A DNA stretch of 33,986 bases, taken from positions 1 to 33,986 of the forward strand of contig JAUZRS010000171.1 of assembly GCA_030950195.1 (NCBI GenBank), in the 5' to 3' direction. Shown here piece by piece: positions 28,001-33,986 of the stretch. Each line of letters starts with the position of its first letter. Position 1 is the stretch's first letter. The notes below the pieces were generated by a model. It was not told the DNA's origin. It saw only the letters and a program-made list of their open reading frames with translations, and did no database searches. Source of the DNA: Gammaproteobacteria bacterium. GTDB taxonomy: Bacteria > Pseudomonadota > Gammaproteobacteria > JAUZRS01. The translations under genes and the position numbers were made by a program.

Positions 28001-28195
28001 TTCGCCGGTCTCACACCCTTGATGCTGGAGCGCAGCGTGCAGGCGCAGTTTTTGATCCCGATGGCGATTTCACTGGCCTTTGGGGTGCTGTTCGCCACGG
28101 TCATCAGCCTGCTGCTGGTACCGGCCAGTTATTATTTGATTGAGGATTTTAAACGGCTGTTTGCGGATAAAAATCTCAATGATTCAGCGAAATAA
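25046..28195 (+). CDS. RND-family efflux permease (AcrB-like), GTG start
   Basis: 1049 aa; NAVAANLLMLVIVVAGALSLPQTRKETIPTVSLDMITINVFYPGASAEEVERGVCVRLEEAV; ILVLGIVVDDAIVVGEHIH; MVAVAGVVVNDNLVLVDHIN. Confidence 0.95.
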   Translation: MNAIIDWFARNAVAANLLMLVIVVAGALSLPQTRKETIPTVSLDMITINVFYPGASAEEVERGVCVRLEEAVHDLEGIKKMTSSATEGVCMVLLEMTINYDISRLLDDVKSRVDNLTTLPKEAETPAIREIAIKNRALSVAVSGATDEASLKRLGQRIRDQLADLPSVTQVELSGVRDYEISIEVSEAALQQYGLSLDEIANAIRQRSLSLPAGSLKTASGERLLRIKGQLYNGEQFSQLVIRSHADGSRLLLGDVAEVRDGFEEDAKRSFFNGQNSVLLQVYRVGNQSILQISKEVHDFVEQTALPEGLQLTIWRDSSEYFKGRMNLLLRNAVTGLTLVFFILVLFLRFRLAFWVSLGIPISFMGAFMFLPGLDASINMISMFAFILVLGIVVDDAIVVGEHIHIRQKELGDNLQGAIQGAQEVAKPVIFAVLTSVVAFMPMLTLPGANGKLWGIIPTVVILTLLFSLLESLIILPAHLGKMKMQQPPPKQGGGIGAFLARLQRRFSLGLEGFIRRFYQPLLEAALKWRYLTVAIFISGLMLIGSVVAGGYLKLVFFPAIEGNYAIASLTMPQGSTLEQTETALNRIEKAALKLQTELRDPNGNQTIVHILTSLGEQPMTERNARMDQRGTHLGEVALELSPSENRKLSTEEIGKRWRTLAGDIADASKLNFSASMRHSGKAVDVELSGPDLVILKQLSQQVRLKLTHYPGVEEIEDSFKIGKQEIQLQLRPGAEQLGLTLQDLARQVRQGFYGEEVQRIQRGRDEVRVMLRYPLEQRRSISDLEAMQIRLKDGRELPFVVVARAQLRQGPQEIQRRDRRRIVNVTADVDSETGDSSAILKELKESVLPELLQNHPEVRFSLEGQAREQRETMATLGRGFLLALLAIYALMAIPFRSYAQPLIIMSAIPFGLVGAVVGHLLLGKALSVLSLTGMVAVAGVVVNDNLVLVDHINRARERGEELFAAVRNAGVARFRPIILTSLTTFAGLTPLMLERSVQAQFLIPMAISLAFGVLFATVISLLLVPASYYLIEDFKRLFADKNLNDSAK

Positions 28196-28209
28196 TTTAG
28201 CCTTATGCG

Positions 28210-28234
28210 GTAGGGGTAGAAAAATTTCTACCCC
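28210..28234. repeat. GTAGGGG REP-like palindrome downstream of the RND gene
   Basis: GTAGGGGTAGAAAAATTTCTACCCC: 10-bp perfect stem, same GTAGGGG lead as 3215 and 12750. Confidence 0.5.
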
Positions 28235-28237
28235 ACA

Positions 28238-28264
28238 AAAAAAGCCCCTTTATGGGGCTTTTTT
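28238..28264. terminator. Bidirectional Rho-independent terminator between RND gene and rpsT
   Basis: AAAAAAGCCCC-TTTAT-GGGGCTTTTTT. Confidence 0.9.
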
Positions 28265-28285
28265 CAACAGCAATAAAAACGCAGC

Positions 28286-28552
28286 TTAAGCAGCCAACGC
28301 CTTGATATGAGCATTCAAACGGCTCTTATGACGAGCCGCTTTGTTTTTGTGAATCAAGCCTTTGCCAACCAAACCATCAATGGCAGGCACCGCTACTACA
28401 TACGCAGCCGTTGCCTCTTCCTTATTGCCGGACTCGATAGCCTGTACCACTTTCTTCATGTAGGTACGCATCTTCGAGCGCAGGCTGCTATTATGCCGAC
28501 GGTGTTTTTCCGCCTGACGGGCGCGTTTTTTTGCTTGCGCTGAATTAGCCAC
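28286..28552 (-). CDS. rpsT: 30S ribosomal protein S20
   Basis: [40 protein letters not shown]...[22 protein letters not shown]. Confidence 0.98.
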   Translation of the reverse strand: MANSAQAKKRARQAEKHRRHNSSLRSKMRTYMKKVVQAIESGNKEEATAAYVVAVPAIDGLVGKGLIHKNKAARHKSRLNAHIKALAA

Positions 28553-28602
28553 TATCGTATCTCCAAAATCTAAGTAATTGAGTGAATATTTTCGAACGCG
28601 AG

Positions 28603-28631
28603 ATTATCCAAAAATCTTTGCAGTTTGTCAA
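28603..28631 (-). promoter_or_regulatory. Sigma70-type promoter for rpsT
   Basis: Minus strand TTGACA (28631-28626), 17-nt spacer, GATAAT (28608-28603), about 51 nt upstream of the rpsT ATG. Confidence 0.75.
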
Positions 28632-28741
28632 CAAAAGTCGAACATCTGCTGCTAAACTGCCCCTTCCACGTTCAACAAGCTAACGATCGCCCCTTTGAGA
28701 CCCATGCCGTGAATACCCGTCCCCAGAAAAAATCCAGCCTG

Positions 28742-30286
28742 ATGCGCTCTGGGCTGATCGTCAGCATGATGACCTTGTTATCACGCATCCTCGGTTTTGC
28801 CCGCGATGTGGTCTTTGCACATTTTTTTGGAGCTGGTGGCAGCACCGACGCTTTTTTTGTTGCCTTCAAGATCCCCAATTTTCTGCGCCGCCTGTTTGCC
28901 GAAGGCGCGTTTTCACAAGCCTTTGTGCCGGTTTTTACCGAATATAAGGAGCAACGCACGCCAGAAGAGCTTAAACAGCTGGCCGATCATGTCGCCGGAA
29001 CCCTTGCCACCCTGCTGTTGGTCATCAGCGTCATCGGCGTACTGAGCGCACCGCTGCTGATTCTACTCTTCGCTCCCGGCTTCAGTGACGATCCCAGCCG
29101 CTCGGCACTGGCCAGCGAGATGCTGGCCATCACGTTCCCCTACATCTTCTTTATCTCCTTGACTGCACTGGCAGGCGGCATTCTCAACAGCTTTAACCGC
29201 TTTGCTGTGCCTGCCATCACCCCCATTCTGCTGAATTTTTGCCTGATCGGTACAACCATTTGGCTCTCACCCCACTTTGAACAGCCAGTGGTGGCGCTGG
29301 CCTGGGGGGTCTTTTTTGCTGGCCTGACGCAACTGCTGTTCCAACTGCCCTTTTTGGCGCGCCTCGGTCTGCTGCCACGTCCTCGCTGGGGCTGGCACGA
29401 TTCCGGTGTGCAGCGCATTTTGAAGCTGATGTTACCGGCCATTTTTGGCTCTTCGGTGGCGCAAATCAATCTGCTGCTGGACACGGTGATCGCCTCCTTT
29501 TTGGTCGCAGGTAGCATCAGTTGGCTCTACTACGCCGACCGCTTGGTGGAGTTTCCCTTGGGCATTTTTGGCATCGCCATCGCCACTGTTATCTTGCCTA
29601 ATCTGTCTGCCAAACACGCGCAAAACTCCAACCAAGGTTTCAGCGAGATGCTCGACTGGGCGTTGCGTTTGGTCATCGTCATCGCAGTACCGGCCACCTT
29701 GGGGCTGCTGCTGCTGGCCGGGCCGATTTTGGCCAGCCTATTCCAATACGGTGCTTTTGAGCTACACGACACAGAAATGGCACGTTACAGCTTGATCGCC
29801 TACAGCTTGGGGCTGCCTGGGTTTATCTTAATTAAGGTGCTCGCCCCTGGGTTTTATGCCCGCCAAGACACTAAGACTCCGGTTAAAATCGGTATTATTG
29901 CCCTGATTACCAATATGATCTTTAACCTCGTGCTGGTCATTCCCATGGTCTACTGGGACTTTATCGCCCCGCACATGGGTTTGGCGCTGGCCACCGGCCT
30001 CTCGGCGTGGCTGCAAGCGTGGATGCTCTACCGCCGTCTGCGCCAACAGAAGGTCTACCGACCCAGCGTCCAGTGGTGGAAATTGCTGCTGCAAGTGACT
30101 GCGGCGGGTCTGGCTATGGCGCTGAGTTTGCTCTTTTTCACTCCCGATCTGGTGCAGTGGGGTGCGTTTTCTGTCTGGCAACGCATTGGCAACCTTCTGC
30201 TACTGATCGGCGGTGGGGCGCTGGTCTACTTGCTGACCTTGGGGCTACTGGGGATGCGACCGGCGATGCTCAAACATCAGCATTAA
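28742..30286 (+). CDS. murJ: Lipid II flippase MurJ (start 28742 or GTG 28709; the 28625 start overlaps the rpsT promoter)
   Basis: MRSGLIVSMMTLLSRILGFARDVVFAHFFGAGGSTDAFFVAFKIPNFLRRLFAEGAFSQAFVPVFTEY is the canonical MurJ N-terminus. Divergent from rpsT and followed by ribF and ileS. Confidence 0.96.
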   Translation: MRSGLIVSMMTLLSRILGFARDVVFAHFFGAGGSTDAFFVAFKIPNFLRRLFAEGAFSQAFVPVFTEYKEQRTPEELKQLADHVAGTLATLLLVISVIGVLSAPLLILLFAPGFSDDPSRSALASEMLAITFPYIFFISLTALAGGILNSFNRFAVPAITPILLNFCLIGTTIWLSPHFEQPVVALAWGVFFAGLTQLLFQLPFLARLGLLPRPRWGWHDSGVQRILKLMLPAIFGSSVAQINLLLDTVIASFLVAGSISWLYYADRLVEFPLGIFGIAIATVILPNLSAKHAQNSNQGFSEMLDWALRLVIVIAVPATLGLLLLAGPILASLFQYGAFELHDTEMARYSLIAYSLGLPGFILIKVLAPGFYARQDTKTPVKIGIIALITNMIFNLVLVIPMVYWDFIAPHMGLALATGLSAWLQAWMLYRRLRQQKVYRPSVQWWKLLLQVTAAGLAMALSLLFFTPDLVQWGAFSVWQRIGNLLLLIGGGALVYLLTLGLLGMRPAMLKHQH

Positions 30287-30342
30287 GTCAGACTGTTTTT
30301 CTTGTATAATTGTGCCTTTTTTTACTCTGGGAGCGTGTTCTG

Positions 30343-31287
30343 TTGCAATTGATTCGAGGTGCTTACAACCTCACGTCCGCTCACCACGGCTGCGTGGCCA
30401 CCATTGGCAACTTCGATGGCCTGCATCGCGGTCATCAGCAGGTGCTGGCAGGGCTAAAACAGCAGAGCCAAAAACTGGGTCTGCCCAGCTGTTTGATCAG
30501 TTTTGAACCGCTGCCTCGGGAATACTTTGCCCCCGAACGCGCTCCAGCACGCTTGCTCACCTTGGCAGAGAAAATTGAACGCCTGCAACAACTCGGCATC
30601 GACCGTTTGCTGCTGCTGCCTTTCAATCAGAGCCTTTGCCAACAAAGTGCCGAAGCGTTTATTCAGCAGACTTTGGTCACGGGACTTGGGGTGCGTTATT
30701 TGGTCGTCGGCGATGATTTTCAATTTGGCTGTGATCGTAAAGGCAACTTTGAGCTGCTGCAAAACGCAGGCAGGCAGTTCGACTTCGAAGTGCAGGCCAC
30801 CGAAACCTTTCAGCTGCACGGCCAACGGGTCAGCAGCACCCAGATTCGTCAACAACTGGCAGCAGGAAAGCTGCAACAGGCCGCGCAACAGCTCGGCCAC
30901 CCGTTTCAGATTTCTGGACGAGTAGCGCACGGTTTCGCTCGGGGTCGCACCATCGGCTTCCCTACCGCCAACATCAGCCTCAAACGCCAGCAGCCCCCAT
31001 TAAAAGGGGTCTTTGTGGTCAGTGCCACGCTGCCTGATGGTCAGGTTCAACCGGCCATTGCCAATATCGGCAACCGCCCCACCGTCGGCGGTACTAAACC
31101 TCTGCTGGAAGTGCATCTGTTTGACTTTGGCGCTGATCTTTACGGCCAACGCTTAACCATTCATTTTTTGCACAAACTGCGCGACGAACAGAAATTTGAC
31201 TCTTTTGATTTGCTAAAAAAGCAAATCGAACACGATGCCAATGATGCCCGTGCTTTTTTTCAGCAATCCGCTGCGATTCAACTTTAA
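30343..31287 (+). CDS. ribF: Bifunctional riboflavin kinase / FAD synthetase (probable TTG start)
   Basis: CVATIGNFDGLHRGHQQVLAGL, LVVGDDFQFGCDRKGNFELL, SSTQIRQQLAAG, GRTIGFPTANISL, AIANIGNRPTVGG. Confidence 0.96.
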   Translation: MQLIRGAYNLTSAHHGCVATIGNFDGLHRGHQQVLAGLKQQSQKLGLPSCLISFEPLPREYFAPERAPARLLTLAEKIERLQQLGIDRLLLLPFNQSLCQQSAEAFIQQTLVTGLGVRYLVVGDDFQFGCDRKGNFELLQNAGRQFDFEVQATETFQLHGQRVSSTQIRQQLAAGKLQQAAQQLGHPFQISGRVAHGFARGRTIGFPTANISLKRQQPPLKGVFVVSATLPDGQVQPAIANIGNRPTVGGTKPLLEVHLFDFGADLYGQRLTIHFLHKLRDEQKFDSFDLLKKQIEHDANDARAFFQQSAAIQL

Positions 31288-31311
31288 TCCGCCCCGCTTG
31301 GAGCTTTTTTT

Positions 31312-33986
31312 GTGACCGATTACAAACAGACCCTCAACCTTCCAAAAACCGCTTTCCCAATGAAAGCCAACTTGGCCAATCGTGAACCCAACACACTGAA
31401 AAAATGGCAACAGATGGGTTTGTATGAACAGATTCGCCAAATCAGCGCGGGGCGTAAAAAATTCATTCTGCACGACGGCCCGCCTTACGCCAACGGCGAC
31501 ATTCACATCGGCCATGCGGTCAATAAAGTGCTCAAAGACATCATCATCAAAAGCAAACAGTTGGCGGGATTTGATGCCCCCTACGTGCCGGGTTGGGACT
31601 GCCACGGTCTGCCCATTGAGTTAATGGTGGAGAAAAAAGTCGGCAAAGTGGGTAAAAAAGTCGATGCCGCCACCTTTCGCCATAAGTGCCGTGACTACGC
31701 CAGCAAACAGGTGGAAAAACAGAAAACCGACTTTGTCCGTCTCGGAATTTTTGCCGAATGGCAAAATCCCTATCTGACGATGGATTACGGTTTTGAAGCC
31801 AACATCATCCGCACCTTGGGCAAAATCATCGACAACGGCCATCTGCACAAAGGTGCGAAACCGGTGCATTGGTGCCTCGATTGCGGCTCGGCACTGGCAG
31901 AGGCGGAAGTGGAGTATCAAGATAAAACATCCTCTGCCATTGATGTCGCTTTTGCCGCCATCGACAGCCGCGCCATCGCTCAAGCTTGCGGCAGTGACAG
32001 CGATAAAAACATCTCGCTGGTCATCTGGACCACCACCCCGTGGACACTGCCCGCCAATAAAGCCGTCTCGCTGCACCCCGACTTAACCTATCAACTGGTA
32101 GAGACAAACAAAGGCTGCCTGCTGCTGGCCGAGGAGTTACTGGAGTCGGCGCTGGAACGCTACGGAATCGAAGAACATCACATCCTTGGCCAGTGCCAAG
32201 GCGCTGCGCTGGAACATCAGCAACTGCAACACCCCTTTTACAGCGAACAGGTACCGGTAATTCTTGGCGATCACGTCACCGTCGAAGCCGGTACAGGCGC
32301 GGTGCATACCGCCCCTGGTCACGGTCAAGACGATTTTATCGTCGGGCAAAAATACGGCTTAGAGACCTACAACCCAGTGGGTGCCAATGGGGTTTTTCTA
32401 CCCGATACCGCTCTGTTTGCCGGTCAACATGTCAATAAAGCCAACGCCGCCATTTTGGAGCTGTTAGAACAGAACGGCGTGCTGCTCTGCCATAAAACCA
32501 TCCAACACAGCTACCCCCACTGCTGGCGACACAAAACGCCGATCATCTTCCGCGCCACGCCGCAGTGGTTTATCAGCATGGAGCAAAAACAGCTGCGCAA
32601 AACGGCTCTGGAAACGATCAAAACCGTGCAGTGGCTGCCCGAATGGGGACAAGCACGAATCGAAAAAATGGTCGAGAGTCGCCCCGATTGGTGCGTCTCT
32701 CGCCAACGCACGTGGGGCGTACCGATCCCTTTGCTGGTAAATAAAATCAGCTCTGAGTTGCACCCCGACAGCCTTGAGATCATCGAAAAAGTGGCTAAAA
32801 AGGTCGAACAAGGCGGCATTCAAGCCTGGTCTGACCTGAGTTTAGAAGAGCTGATCGGCGATCAAGCCGATGACTACCTCAAAGTCAGCGATACGCTGGA
32901 TGTTTGGTTTGACTCTGGGGTCAGTCACGCCTGTGTACTTGATCAACGCGAGCAACTCGGCTTCCCTGCCGATCTCTATTTGGAAGGCTCTGATCAACAT
33001 CGTGGCTGGTTTCAATCCTCCTTGCTCAGCGCCATCGCTTCTCGTGGTGAAGCGCCGTATAAAAGCGTGCTGACCCACGGTTTCACCGTCGATGCACATG
33101 GCCGCAAGATGTCCAAGTCCGAAGGCAATGTGGTGCCACCGCAAAAAATCTTCAACAGCTTAGGCGCGGACATTTTGCGCCTCTGGGTGGCTTCCACCGA
33201 CTACCGTAACGAAATGACCGTCTCTGATGAGATTCTCAAACGCACCGCCGACTCCTACCGCCGTATTCGTAACACAGCGCGCTTTTTATTGGCCAATCTG
33301 CACGGCTTTGATCCCAAAACCGATCTGGTCGCCGAAGAACAGATGTTGTCTTTGGATCGTTGGGCGGTCAGTCAAGCCGCACATCTACAAGTTGAGATTG
33401 AACAGGCCTACAACGACTATAATTTTCATCTGATCTACCAAAAACTGCACAACTTCTGCGCGCTGGACTTGGGTGGTTTTTATCTCGACATCATCAAAGA
33501 TCGCCAATACACCACACAGGAAAACAGCTTAGCGCGACGTTCAGCGCAGACGGCGCTGTTCCACATCATCGAAGCCATGAGCCGCTGGCTGGCACCGATT
33601 TTAAGCTACACCGCCGAGGAGATCTGGGCGCAAATTCCAGGCGAACGCAGCGAGTCGGTTTTTTTAGAGGCCCACTACAACGCGCTCTTCTCACTGGGTG
33701 AAAGCGATCTGCTCAGCCACCAGCAGTGGCAACAGGTGATTGATGTGCGTCTGGCGGTGAGTAAAAACTTGGAACAACTGCGCCGCAGTGGTGAAATCGG
33801 CTCTTCACTGGATGCACAGATCACCCTCTACTGCGACGATGAACTAAAAGCGGTGCTGGACAAGCTGCAAGACGAACTGCGTTTTGTTTTGATCACCTCG
33901 TATGCCGAAGTGCTGTCCAGCGCCGAACGCCCCAACGAAGCCGAAAGCTGCGAACAAGTCGGTTTGTGGATCGTCAGCCAAGCCAG
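31312..33986 (+). CDS. ileS: Isoleucine--tRNA ligase, truncated at window end (GTG start)
   Basis: [33 protein letters not shown]..., [47 protein letters not shown]. Open to the window edge, which is why it is absent from the ORF track. Confidence 0.97.
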   Translation, partial: MTDYKQTLNLPKTAFPMKANLANREPNTLKKWQQMGLYEQIRQISAGRKKFILHDGPPYANGDIHIGHAVNKVLKDIIIKSKQLAGFDAPYVPGWDCHGLPIELMVEKKVGKVGKKVDAATFRHKCRDYASKQVEKQKTDFVRLGIFAEWQNPYLTMDYGFEANIIRTLGKIIDNGHLHKGAKPVHWCLDCGSALAEAEVEYQDKTSSAIDVAFAAIDSRAIAQACGSDSDKNISLVIWTTTPWTLPANKAVSLHPDLTYQLVETNKGCLLLAEELLESALERYGIEEHHILGQCQGAALEHQQLQHPFYSEQVPVILGDHVTVEAGTGAVHTAPGHGQDDFIVGQKYGLETYNPVGANGVFLPDTALFAGQHVNKANAAILELLEQNGVLLCHKTIQHSYPHCWRHKTPIIFRATPQWFISMEQKQLRKTALETIKTVQWLPEWGQARIEKMVESRPDWCVSRQRTWGVPIPLLVNKISSELHPDSLEIIEKVAKKVEQGGIQAWSDLSLEELIGDQADDYLKVSDTLDVWFDSGVSHACVLDQREQLGFPADLYLEGSDQHRGWFQSSLLSAIASRGEAPYKSVLTHGFTVDAHGRKMSKSEGNVVPPQKIFNSLGADILRLWVASTDYRNEMTVSDEILKRTADSYRRIRNTARFLLANLHGFDPKTDLVAEEQMLSLDRWAVSQAAHLQVEIEQAYNDYNFHLIYQKLHNFCALDLGGFYLDIIKDRQYTTQENSLARRSAQTALFHIIEAMSRWLAPILSYTAEEIWAQIPGERSESVFLEAHYNALFSLGESDLLSHQQWQQVIDVRLAVSKNLEQLRRSGEIGSSLDAQITLYCDDELKAVLDKLQDELRFVLITSYAEVLSSAERPNEAESCEQVGLWIVSQA

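Noticed and set aside
30305-30310. TATAAT before ribF as a strong promoter
   Set aside because: A perfect -10 hexamer is present, but no convincing -35 or extended -10 was found and ribF may be co-transcribed with murJ; not listed as a feature.
1-33986. CRISPR arrays, tRNA or rRNA genes, IS elements
   Set aside because: No regularly spaced repeats, no tRNA- or rRNA-like sequences and no transposase ORFs were recognised by eye; a tRNAscan/ISfinder run would be needed to exclude divergent cases.

Overview
The window looks like a gammaproteobacterial chromosome segment (inferred from gene content and order). Housekeeping blocks flank a compositionally distinct accessory stretch. Left side, minus strand: priA (partial), a small unknown ORF, plsC-like, gmhB, glyS, glyQ. 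Accessory stretch, about 6.9-13.45 kb: a tail-to-tail type II R-M pair (MvaI/BcnI-like endonuclease and m5C methyltransferase), a decayed yjbQ copy fused to a short glyQ fragment, a PtuA/PtuB (Septu-like) ATPase-HNH pair with no reverse transcriptase, intact yjbQ, and a HicAB toxin-antitoxin pair. Then come a CopZ-like/MerR pair, a DsbA-like protein, a secreted ThuA/PKD-like protein, cobU-cobT-cobC-cobS, a VWA lipoprotein, dtd, pip, a TtcA-like protein, a LpxL/HtrB-like acyltransferase, an RND permease, rpsT, murJ, ribF and ileS (partial). The most interesting unannotated signal is a candidate CsrA/RsmA-sequestering sRNA (RsmX/Y/Z or CsrB type) at about 23171-23334. It has 7 GGA motifs, several in hairpin loops, an exact ACAAGGATGT core, a Rho-independent terminator, and an upstream 18-bp GacA-box-like palindrome, TGTAGG-N6-CCTACA. 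Other notable signals are the duplication scar around the defence genes and GTAGGGG-type REP-like palindromes whose TAG supplies the stop codon of neighbouring genes. All calls were made by reading the sequence; no database searches were run.
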